This document shows positions 11,962 through 22,937 of a stretch of 64,000 bases of DNA, in pieces. Under the pieces are notes generated by a model. The model saw only the letters and a program-made list of their open reading frames with translations. It made no database searches and had not been told where the DNA came from. The DNA is from Channa striata (lineage: Eukaryota > Chordata > Actinopteri > Anabantiformes > Channidae). The stretch lies in NCBI GenBank assembly GCA_033026295.1, contig CM065184.1:9179501-9243500 (forward strand). Reading direction: 5' to 3'. Positions within the stretch are counted from its first letter, which is position 1, and each line of letters opens with the position of its first letter. The translations under genes were made by a program, and so were the position numbers.

Positions 11962-14900
11962 ATGCTGAGCCCCAAGATAAAACAGGCACGCCGGGGTAAG
12001 CACAGTCCCTCCTTGTCGTTCTCCATCTCTCCTCTATGCTCATTGTCTTATCTCCCTTTCCCTGATTTCTTTTCTTTAGCGTCTTCTCTGTTTTCCATCT
12101 CTTTCTTTTTTTCCTTCTCTCTGCCTAGCTCCACCTGTCCTTTGTAAAAATGAAAGAAGAATATCATTGTCAGCGAGTCCATTGATAATGACATCATAAA
12201 GCTCCATACTAGAGCAAAATCTGCACAGTAGTGTCATTCTGCATGACCTGAGTTTTCTGCGGGGTTAAGGCTTTATCTTCTGTGAAAATTAAGAGGCACT
12301 ACATCAGGATGATGTAATCCCTCATGTCTCTTGATTAGACCGTCCCCAGTCCCACAAGATTTTATCCTGGGTCATTGTAGACATGGCTGCTCAAATGAAG
12401 GTAGCCCATATAACAGTGGTCTGTATCCTGACATGTTCACACTGGGACACAGATGACATCTTTATTTGTCATGGTTAATCCAAACTATTGAGCAGTGGAT
12501 TCAGCAGGTGACACTAGACTAGATGAGAGTTGGGAAGAGGAATGCACAGCTCTCTACTCCTGTAAATCACAACAGCTGACTGTCAAACATAGTTCTTCTG
12601 ACCCAGGGTAAAACCCACTGAAGTCAGGAGAACACATATGCATGCCTCTCACATGACTGTGTGAAGATGAATATGGAAACTGTAAATTACATCCACAGCT
12701 TCCGGCACTGAGGTTACCCCCGATGAAGAGTAAAAATACTGATGCTCTTCATAGCAGGTGGTTGCCATAGCTGACGACTCTCTATTTAAGGTGGCTAGGG
12801 GGACTGTGATAGTGCCAAAGTATCTCAGTGAAATAGACCACAACGTTATGTGTAACAGTAGCACAAAATAGCAATAAAAAATTTAAGTATTGGTAAAAAT
12901 CAGCTTCAAATCCCCTATGTGTGTGTGTGTGTGTAGACAGGCTTGTTCCTTCATTTCCTCCCTGCCAGTCTGTGTCTTGTTCCAAACCAGACTATTAAAA
13001 TGAAACCATAAAAGATGATGGGAAAGGGAAGTGACTCCTCTTTCTCCTTCATGAACAAAGTTGGAAAGTACAGTAGCCACTTCAGTTTGCTTGGCACGTT
13101 TTGCGCTCTTGCCATCTCTCATTTGCTGTAATGGAATTTTTTGATTAGATTTCCAACTCTGCTCTTCTCTGACCCTTTTATGCAGCATCATTCTGGGCAA
13201 ATATATTATCAAAGCTGGACCTGCACTCAGGAACTTACTTATCAGACCTTATCACACCCAAATTCCAAGCAGGAATATTTGATAGACCTGATTAATCAAA
13301 CTGGTTATTTAGATGAAGCTTCTCTCTATCTCTGTCATATTATCAGTGCATGGACATTTAAATTTATAATAAAGCATGTTCATCAATAAAAAGAGATCCT
13401 TTGAGGGTCCATACAGTAGGTGCAGAATTTCCAGTAAAAACATAATTGAATAATTTCAGACCCTATCAAAACTGCTGAATTTGTACCATGTTAATAATCA
13501 TGTTATTATGGTTCTGTTTAAATATTGTTTAAACGGGAGCATCAATGTGTGTAAAAATTACAAAACAGCAATCTAATAATATACTTTAGCATTCACTAAT
13601 AGGCGAACCGAGGTCTGTCTGGACCCAGAGCTGAAACCGACATATCGTTAAGTTTTTATCCAGTTTTGGAGGAGATTACATTTGTACCGGCATCTCTTTA
13701 CTAAAATTGATTTTGCACCACTACTCATCAACAGGCACATCATACCAGTCTCTGATTGGCCAATACTCATTGCCATCAGGTTAGAATGAGGACTAAGAAT
13801 GGTCAAGGTGTCAACCAATCAAATGCAGAATAGGACTAAGATTTTAAGTTACCGGTCTAAAATATGATGCATTCTGATTAAACTATCCAGTAGTTTAAAA
13901 AAATAGTTTGAATTTGCTTCACTGTTACTGAACATAACAGCAGAATTTAATGCATCATTATTAAATAATCTAATTTCAATAAACTGTAACATCAACTTGT
14001 ACAATTTTTATAAGTAACCTTTAGTAATATCCTGTATTGTGCATAAGTACCAATTTAAATCAGTTTTCCTTACTTGACAATTTTATTTGACACTACAAAG
14101 GACAATGCTGTGAATTTTATTTTACTGAAATAGTTCCTTGTTTTACAGATTAAGATTTTTACATGTAACATAGATGATCAGTGTATAAAACACACATTTA
14201 AAGTCAAAGGTAAAATAGTCTAAATAAGCATCGCAGTAATAGTAAAATGTTGCACACACATAAAAACATCTGTAAAAATAACCCAATAATAATCTGTTAT
14301 ACACTTACAAGGTTGATACTTTCAGGACCTTTTGATTATATGGGTATAGGTACTTTTGCACAGATACATATTTAAAACCTTGCGTTACATTATTTCATTA
14401 AATATGATCAATTTGATCTATGTACACAACAGTTATTTGCATTAATTTAAACATGTGTTCCTCTCTGAGACTTCCTGACTCTTTAAGCACATGTGGCCTG
14501 TTGTATTTATAGATGCTACACTGCCTGTTTTTTCTGTAAGCGCACACATTTTGTTAATAACTGCTTCACGTGGTCTCTACTTCTCTCCCTTCCCAGCAAC
14601 AATGACTGTGAAATGAAGGACATCCAGAAAGGGGGTTATTAAAATGAGCAGTCCAGACAGAGAACTGATTAGTAAGAGCCAAAGGAAACAGTAAAAAGCA
14701 ACAGAGAGAGAGATTTCAGCGGAGGCCCTTACAGATACCTTCCCTGCTGTCCTCAGCAGAAAGCGAAATGCAATTAACGGGGGAAAAAAGCCATTGATTT
14801 CTCTCTTCTCTGCTTCTGTCTTCTGTTTATCTCTCTCCCTCTTTCTTGTTGCTCCTGTCTCCTTGGGGATCGCTCTGCTATCATTGTTTATGCTCTATAT

Positions 14901-17900
14901 TTTTGACATACAGATGCTAGTATATAATCCATGCATATAATCAGTCTGTAGCAGTTAAAAAGCAACCCGACCCAAAGATGAAATCTTTTCTTAACAGCAA
15001 GTAAAACATTTCCATATCAATCTGAAATCGATATGAAATACTAGTTTAGATAGATGGAATAAATCCTAAAGCAGGGTGTCTTTGCAACAAAATGGAGGCC
15101 AGGACTTGATAGATTTAAGAGGAAATCTGGATGCATGGTCAAGCCTGTGGGCTTAGCTCTATCCAAGGGAGACTTGGATAGAGCTGAATAATGATTGTAG
15201 ATGGGTGTTTTTTTTCCTAGAATCAACAAAAAAGCAAAGAAATAATATTGCAAAATAACGTATCCTCTGTAACTCCTAATTTCTTTGGCTCTGTTTCATC
15301 CTCACTCATGCTTGCAACCTCCCCTCGCCTCACTTTGCCTCTGTATGTTTGTTCATGCAGCACGGTCCAAGAGCATGGTGCTTGGAGAGTTGTCTCGGGT
15401 GTCCAGGCCATGCTCTCCTCTGGATCACGAGAAAGCACTGAAGGCAGGCTGGCTGAAGAGGCAACGGAGCATCATGAAAAACTGGCAGCTGCGCTGGTTT
15501 GTCCTAAGGACTGAAGCTCTGTATTTCTATAAGGACCAGGATGAAACCAAGGCACAGGTGATGCTTACAAATAACATATATATGTTCAAGACAGTTAACT
15601 GTTCTCGTCTGTTGCCCCAGGAGGCAGCCGTGCCATATCTTTGGATTAATTTTACACCGGATACATATTCAAGCTTCATGAGTTTGACTCATCAGTATTT
15701 CCCTTGCGGCCAGCAGATCCTTTTTAAGGAGGTTTTTTAAGCTATTTTCAACCTCTGAAAATAGCTTATTGATTAATGAGATACAGGTGATAAAATATTT
15801 TTTTATTCCTCAAGTAAAGTGAGACATTCTTCTGCATTTAGTTTTTTGATTTAAGAGCCAGATGACATATTTGCCCTTGTCTTTATACTGGTGGTGTCAG
15901 ACTATAGCTGGATAAATATTTGTTCAACCTTCTTCACACAGATATTGTGTGTTCACACTAACAATGTAGTAACTAGCTCTTGGCTCTGCTGTAAGCACTT
16001 CCCTTTCCCTGAGTCATTCCTGCCTCCATTATCATTATCACCCTCTGTTGGACAGCTACTCAGAAGCCAGTGTACTACGCTACCGTATATATTTTAACAT
16101 GCACTACACATCCAAGTGCAGAACCACTAATTGATTGATTGCTTGGATGTTGAATACTGTTGATACAGGTTTTCCGCCTGTCTGTCGGTCTGTCTGTCTG
16201 TCTCGCTTTATCTCTTATGCCTTCTTCGCCTTTGTCTTACAGGGTTGTATACCTCTTCATGGCAGTCAGGTCAATGAGCTTCCTGCCAATCAGGACGAGC
16301 CTGGACGCCACCTTTTTGAAATCATTCCAGGTGAGTCTGCATCCAATGTCCATTACCTGACTTTTGCTTTTCATTAAAACGTTTCACTAAGTTGCTTGGC
16401 ATGTTTCTTTTTTATTTTATTTTTTGCATCATGCTGTAATTGAACATACAGATACAGGTCTATTTATAATATGGTCACTTTCACTGCGCTGAAGTGATCA
16501 CCATTTAATTAACCGTGACTTTGAAAACCAATAAGCGAAACCTGTGTTAATTCAGGTGAGTCACTTAAAGGAAGATGAGTACTTTACTCTAATAAAAATT
16601 TTACTACTAATAATATTAATTCTATTTTGTTTACTCTGGAACTGCAATATCACAGGGCTATCAGAGGTAATATTTTACTGATTCCTCTCGTAGCAATTTT
16701 AAATGTAATGCAATGCCTGGTGTACATGCATGCATGGGATTTTGATCCTGCATTGGCTGGAATTTGGATCCCAGTCTGATGCTCTACCCACTTAGCCACC
16801 AGGTTGCCTTCATTCCAACTTATTTGTTTATTTCTCAACTTACAGGGAGCAAAAAATGCGTCAGGTCATTTCACAGCAGCTTTAAATTAATGGATGCTTG
16901 ATCTGATAAATTACTGCAAAAAAAACACAACAACAACAAATGAACAATGGATAAATAGTTTTCATGCCATAAGTAGATAAAGTGTCTTTTGAAAATCTAA
17001 AACACTGTGGTGTGCTTTGGAAAAGAAAATGGTTGGCAGACATGCAAATTCTATTAAATTTGTATTAAATGGGTTTTAATATGCAAATATGCCAGCGTGG
17101 TCTTTAACATGTAAAATAGTGTCTACTGTCACTTTGTAGAACAATTTTGTTAGTCAAATGACATAAAGAGAGACAAAGAGACATGGAGAAATTGTTCTGG
17201 ACAGAAAGAGAAAAGACAGAGTGAGAGGCCTGGTGCAGTTGCTGGTAGTCCACTGGGAACAACACTCTTTCTGGGTCGTTTCTCACACACACACACAACA
17301 CACTATGCACCACATTGCAGGACTTAGTAATGAATGCAGGTACTGATACATGGCCCAGAGATAAAGGCATATAGGATCACATCCACCCGTATATTTGATT
17401 GCTTTGAAAGGTTTCCAGCAGGACAGATGTAAGAGGTGGTACATCTGTGAGGGGCTAAAAGTAGGTTTGTTGCTTCTAGAAATAATATTAGTTTCTGCAC
17501 CTCTCGAAAAGCAAGTGATTATAAAGTCACATAAAAGGAAAATGTCAAACTCAAATGTCACACAGGATGGTATCCAGCTGTTTGCACCCAGAGGAAGAAG
17601 AGACAGAGCTGCATGGCTGAGTCTTTGTACTTTACAGGGGGACTTGAGCTAATAAGGTTATTGATAATGTTGATATTTCTACAGTATCTGGTTGAACTGA
17701 ATCGTTTACAGATGCTGCTGTTTATGAACAAAGTAATCAGCAAAAGTGGTTTCTGTTTCGTTTATTGTACAGTTCTGAGACCTGTCATTTTGGTTCTATT
17801 CGAGAGACATAAAGTATGGTTATTATTTTAGGAGGTCCTGGAGAAAAGGATAGAACAGGTATAAGCCATGAATCATACCTGCTGATGGCAAACTCTCAGA

Positions 17901-20625
17901 GTGACATGGAAGAATGGGTCAGAGCCATACGAAGAGTTATATGGGCTCCGCTTGGAGGAGGTATGATTCTCAGACATACACATGGTCTCGCATATATGTC
18001 TCCATGCAGCACTCATAATTATTTAACTAAATATGTTTGCTTGTACATAAGAAAGTCAATAGGTAACCTAATTGGTATTCATTCTTAAACGCTTTGCAGG
18101 TGTCTTTGGACAGCACTTAGAGGAAACAATGTTGTACGAGGCCCAGTGTGGCCCTCAGCGACGGGTCCCTGTGCTGGTCGAACAGTGCGTGTGTTTCATA
18201 CATGAGCACGGACTCAAGGAGGAGGGCCTGTTCAGAGCCCCAGGACAGACCAATCACGTTCGAGAGCTGCAGGGCGCTTTTGATCGTGGTGAGAAGCCAG
18301 TGTTTGACAGGTGAGGCAGTGGGAGGGGGAGTTTTAGCTATGCCAAGCTGTGATCAGTGCTGGACATTGTTCTTTGTCTCTTACAGTACCACAGATGTCC
18401 ACACAGTGGCATCACTGCTAAAGCTGTACATACGGGAGCTTCCAGAGCCTATAATCCCTTTCTCCAAATACACACAGTTCCTTTCTTGTGCTCAGCTACT
18501 TACTAAGAATAAAGAAATGGTAATTAAATTATCTCTTTGGTGATATATTTCCACACTCTTGACTAGAGTTTTAACACCTTTTTTTCTTGTTTAAGGGTAT
18601 CCTAGATTTAAGCAAACAGGTTAAATCCCTTCCTCAGGTCAACTACAACCTCCTTGAATATATCTGCAAGTAAGTAAACACTGTCTTGTTGTTGAACTCA
18701 CTGTTGAGACTTTGGCCAATTTCATTGTTGCAGTTGTTTTCCATTCACTTCTGATGATTGAGGCCTTGTCACCGTTATACAAGAGAAATGACATTCATTA
18801 CACCCACATCCTCGTCATCTGTGGATGTGACATCACACTGAATGACTCTTAGTGTGTATAATTGCATGTCTTCCCTGCCTTCTGCATCTAAATAAATACC
18901 ATGAGCCCACACGCCAGCCAGAATCATGACTCAGTTCCTTCTTTTCAGTTTCTCTTGAGTTTTTTACTGTATAGAAACACACAAGGGGTTTTTAATAGCA
19001 GTGCAGTCGATTGCTAAAGATTTTTTGTGGAAATACAGTATGTGATGCTCACACACTGGTTTCTGTCCGCTCAGGTTTCTAGATGAGGTTCAGTCTCACT
19101 CCAGTGAAAATAAGATGAGTGTTCAGAATCTGGCCACTGTGTTTGGACCCAATATCCTTCGGCCCAGAGTGGAGGATCCAGTTACCATGATGGAGGGTTA
19201 GTTATAATATCAGCATTATCTGCAGAAACATTTGTGACAAAAACAATATGTACAGAGTCATGAATTATTTCAAGAAGGTGTTTACTTGTGTATATGTGCA
19301 TTTGTCATCATAAACAGGAAGTTCACAGGTGCAGCACCTCATGACTGTCCTGATCAGCGAACACTCTCTGCTTTATCAACGTGACCAGGCAGAAACTAAG
19401 ACAGCGATCTCCCCACATCAACCGCAGAGTCCAGTCCTACGGGGTAAAGTGGAATGGCTGTCACAAGATGACACTGGTCACACACCCTCCTTAAAGACCC
19501 CAAAAGAGAAACCCCAACTCTCCACCCCCTCGACAGACAGTAAGCAAACTCCACCAAGCCCCATTACAATATCTCAGAAGGTTGAAGATGGTCAGATAGA
19601 AGAGAAGGCCAAAAGTAAGACAGAGGAGAAATCAGACGGAAAAATAGATAGCAAAACTGAAGAGAAAAGTGGACCTGATGTAGCTGGTAGTCCCAGTAAA
19701 CAGTCTAAAGCCCTGCCCACCTGGAGGTGCTCCTTCAAGGGCAGCACAGCATCTGGGGGAACAAGAGGGAAAATAGGGGGATCAGCAGGGGACGTGTCAG
19801 CAGCTGGTGGGAGCAACTGGCTGATGAATGGCCTGTCGTCCCTCCGAGCTCACAGGCGCACAATTTCATCTGGTGAGAGACTGAAAGACTCTAGTCTGTC
19901 TTTAAAGGATTCGACCCTCTCCCTTAAAGAGACCACTCTTTCACTTAAGGACTCGCCGAGAGACTCCGATGAAGAATCCTCTCGAATATCCCTGCCTCAC
20001 AGACCTTTTAATCCAACCCACCGAATGTCTGCCTATGACAATGTTGCCCCCTTCCAGTCTAAGCTTGCCGGCTGACACCTCCATCTTGACTTCCTTCGAG
20101 ATCTCGTTGGCTGAGCCAGAAGGAAACAAGGCGGTAAAAACAGGACAGTGTCAGGAAATACCTACAGAGATGAGAGACATTACAAATACTCAGGATCACA
20201 GTGCTGGTGCTACTGAGGATGATCCTGCTGGAACAGATGAAACTCTCACCAACATGCTGACCCAGCTCAAGCAGGAGCTGAATAAACAAAGGACGAGCTA
20301 TGAAGCCTGCATTCGCAAGTAAGTTTGAATCACTAGTCATTTCCAGTCAAACAGCCAGTTAAAATCACCATTATGTGTTATTTATACCCTCTTCTTCTTT
20401 TTTGAGGTTGGAGGAGTCATGTGCCAAGTACCAGTCCCAGGTAATCTGCCTTGAGGAAGAGCTGGACCAGGAAAGAAAAAGCTTCAGATGCTGGAGATCC
20501 GACTCAGGAACTCAGAACGGGCACATCAAGACGCAGAGAATCGAAATGTTCTCCTCCAGAAAGAGATGGAGGAGTTCTTCAAAACCCTGGGAGATCTGAC
20601 CACAGGAGCTACACGGACCAACTAA
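11962..20625 (+). CDS. arhgap22: Rho GTPase-activating protein 22 (PH-RhoGAP-coiled coil), with two frame breaks
   Basis: Ten coding exons: 11962-11995, 15361-15557, 16243-16330, 17832-17960, 18100-18310, 18387-18519, 18596-18669, 19075-19196, 19318-20318, 20407-20625. The first residues, MLSPKIKQARRARSKS, are nearly those of human ARHGAP22 (MLSPKIRQARRARSKS), which identifies it over ARHGAP24/25. The PH domain spans about residues 38-150 (AGWLKRQRSIMKNWQLRWF). RhoGAP spans about 165-330, with the arginine finger in EEGLFRAPG at about 195. A linker holds NWLMNGLSSLRAHRR, and the C-terminal coiled coil includes CLEEELDQERK. The family inactivates Rac1/Cdc42 at the membrane and shapes migration. 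The frame breaks after AYDNVAPFQS near C5 at 20047-20051 and again after LDQERK at A5 at 20476-20480; the two shifts cancel. Without them the protein would be about 735 residues, close to human. These may be sequencing errors. Confidence 0.93.
11996..15360 (+). other. Intron 1 of arhgap22
   Basis: A 3.4-kb intron with a GTAAG donor at 11996 and a CATGCAG acceptor ending at 15360. It contains a short (GT)n run near 12917-12933 and otherwise AT-rich unique-looking DNA. A perfect 13-bp stem with a 5-base loop lies at 15155-15185. A short alternative first exon could be hidden here, since ARHGAP22 has several promoters in mammals, but I cannot support one. Confidence 0.6.
15155..15185. repeat. 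Perfect 13-bp inverted repeat (hairpin) upstream of arhgap22 exon 2
   Basis: Left arm AGCTCTATCCAAG (15155-15167), loop GGAGA, right arm CTTGGATAGAGCT (15173-15185). It ends 175 bases before exon 2. A similar hairpin lies about 180 bases after the exon. Confidence 0.85.
15738..15768. repeat. Perfect 13-bp inverted repeat (hairpin) downstream of arhgap22 exon 2
   Basis: Left arm TAAGCTATTTTCA (15738-15750), loop ACCTC, right arm TGAAAATAGCTTA (15756-15768). It begins 180 bases after exon 2. Arm sequences differ from the upstream hairpin, so they are not copies of one element. Confidence 0.85.
16725..16815 (-). mobile_element. tRNA-derived SINE fragment
   Basis: Read on the minus strand this is tRNA-like: a head starting GGCAACC, an A-box TGGCTAAGTGGGTAGAGC, then a CAGACTGGGATCC anticodon-arm-like stretch and a degenerate B-box GGATCAAAATCC. 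The tail lacks CCA and the stems are poorly paired, so it is a decayed tRNA-related SINE rather than a working tRNA gene. It lies in intron 3 of arhgap22. Confidence 0.55.
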
Positions 20626-22750
20626 ACCAGACCAACCTGCCTTCGGGTGCTTGATTACTGGGAGGACCAGACACCCCCAAAGCTTTAAAGACCAAATACC
20701 TCTAGTGCAGTGCTACTTGCCATCTTGTCCTTTTTAGTACGGCCATCTTGTGCCTACACTAACCAGTGCCGGTGCCAAATGCAAACTCCTCTGGTCAAAG
20801 CACCTCTCGCCCTATCATTCCACAAGATTCCTTACTATTATACTCAATAGGCCATGTAGCTGATTATTCATTGACTAAATTTCTCTGTAAGAAACCAGGA
20901 AAAGCCTTATTAATGATATGGGTTAGTCTTCCTTTACGGACGCTGTTCACTTCCCTTTACATAAAATAGTCTTGCAAAAAATATTGACTTGATTTGGGAA
21001 AGAAAGGACAATACAAGATGTTAAAATTCAACTCTTTTATTTGATGGAGTTGAAGATTGACAATTTTCATTTCCAGTGTATACAATTGGTCTTTTAATGA
21101 CACATTTTCAAATCCAAAGGCTAAAATTCACATATCCAGCCTTATAAAAACGCACTGCATTTTTAACTCTTTTCTGTTAACGGTCAGAAGACTGCAGCAT
21201 CGTCCCAGTAGTGCTAAATGGCTTTCTATTCTTCCCTCTAAATGTACCTGCACTAAAACCAGATTTGCTCAGAGAAAAGTCATGCGTCATCTATTCTACT
21301 TTTTCTAATTTTGAGGAGATGAAAGAGAGGCAAACCACAAAAAGAGGAAGCCACAACAATTAGTCAAGATGTCGGTCATAAAGAGTCAGGACACGTGTCC
21401 CCGTCCTAAAGGGTACTGAGGGCACCGATGCTAAGGGTTACTGCCTAGAGTGAGAGCAAAGGGACAGGCCATCACACACTGTACATCCAAAGGTTACCGT
21501 GGCAGGTAGCAAATGTCTGTTTCCACACCTTCAGAAAACGTACATACAGTGAAATGTACAGATCGACCACAGAATATACTAGTCTAGAAATTATATTGCA
21601 CATAAAATGAAAAAAAATGCATATACATAGTACTTCTGAGTGAAATATACATTACATACAATAGATGCCTCCTAGCTTAAAATAAATAAATAAATAACAC
21701 AAATAAAGAAAAAGTCTTTTTTCGCATTTCTTTTGAATTGTGTTGCAATGATATACATACTGTGTCTTCAAAAACGTGTGAGTGTGTGTGCATATGTGAG
21801 GTAGAACTCAGAAAGACGCACCACGGAAGAGAGAAGCCTCTGCCACAGAGACGACTCAAAATCACTGAAATGAGTAAGGGCACTTAAATTAAATATCTTA
21901 ACAATCAGACAGCTGTGGATAATGTCTGAAAGAACCTGCTAAAAGGGTAAAGTGACTGATTTAGTCTCCGATGACAGTCGCCAAATACAGCACTCATTCT
22001 AGCCAGTGGATTGGCTTTTATTAATTTACAGCACTACCTGTAATCGTTGGCTCCTTACTATGTCACATTTCTATTTATTTACATTCACACTGTTCTTCCT
22101 CGTCCAATATACCTTCACCTACAAATGACATCTAAATAAGTTAAAATACAGTTAGTTTTAGTATGCTATAGTAAAAAACTATGTGTCATGGCAATAGACC
22201 ATCTGAGGTCTTGTCAGGATCCACACAATCAGAAGTGACATAATACTAAAAAACCTGGATACACTAACACTTTCTACAAGAAAGATGAGGACCAATGTCA
22301 AAATAAAATTGGCCATTTGCATTAGGATCCAAGGTGTGCTATAATCTATTTTTAAACAGAGTTGGTGTAGATTCAAATAAATTACTATACAAAAATGCCA
22401 AATGAACATTTGAGAAATACAGTCAACCTAATATTGCAGTGCTAACAGTGTAGTTTTCAACTGTACAGCCGTAGCTAAAAAAACAGCACGTGTGTACTCT
22501 CAAACCCCTTTGTTCATAACATACATCATAGATTCACATCAAAACATAATCTGATTCTTTGCAGCAAAAATACAGTAATCATACAATTTGAAACCACAGT
22601 TGTTTATAGCAGTACAGGGGAGAGGAAATAAAAACAAACTGTACATTAAAAGCGCAGTTCTACAAACTAATATGAGAAGTTCTGTTGGCCTAAACCCTAA
22701 ACCATCACACACGGTGATGAGGAAGGTTTATGTTTGTGTGCATGTGTGCG
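20626..22750. other. Tail-to-tail 3' UTRs of arhgap22 (+) and mapk8 (-)
   Basis: The two stop codons face each other across 2.1 kb. AATAAA-type signals cluster on the plus strand at about 21680-21706 and could end arhgap22. TTTATT (AATAAA on the minus strand) occurs at 22017-22022 and 22074-22079 and could end mapk8. No coding exon is seen. Overlapping 3' ends are possible but not shown. Confidence 0.5.
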
Positions 22751-22937
22751 TTATCTGCAGCAGGCCAGAGCACTCAGAGAGGTATGGCTGTCCATGCTGC
22801 TGTCTGTTTCAGAGGTCATGGCGGGGTCACTGCTGTCAGTGGGCTCTGTGGACATTGACGAGACATCATTGGCCGAGGAGGAGGAGGAAGAGGATGACGT
22901 GGGCTGAGGGGGGCTGTCGATCACTGCTGCACCTGTG
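22751..22937 (-). CDS. mapk8: mapk8 last coding exon with 5-nt tandem acceptor (p46/p54 switch)
   Basis: The minus strand reads TTCGCAG|CACAG|GTGCAGCAGTGA, with two AG acceptors 5 bases apart. Use of the first (exon from 22937) gives the tail A-Q-V-Q-Q then TGA at 22921-22923, exactly the human JNK1 p46 ending. Use of the second (exon from 22932) shifts the frame to [11 protein letters not shown], a serine run, [10 protein letters not shown] and finally ACCR before the stop at 22751-22753, the p54 ending. Exon 23673-23596 ends in PAPL plus one base, so both joins are in phase. Confidence 0.95.

Noticed and set aside
11547..12147. Several overlapping frames of about 70-120 codons on both strands near arhgap22 exon 1
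   Set aside because: They arise from the purine/pyrimidine-biased 5' UTR and CT-rich intron start; only the MLSPKI exon has family support.
16725..16815. Working tRNA gene on the minus strand
   Set aside because: The A-box is good, but the B-box is degenerate, the acceptor and T stems do not pair, and no terminator follows; it is better explained as a SINE fragment.
20735..20752. Further CCATCTTG motifs as CTCF/YY1 sites in the arhgap22 3' UTR
   Set aside because: Only a short core is present, with several mismatches outside it, and the location in a 3' UTR gives no support.
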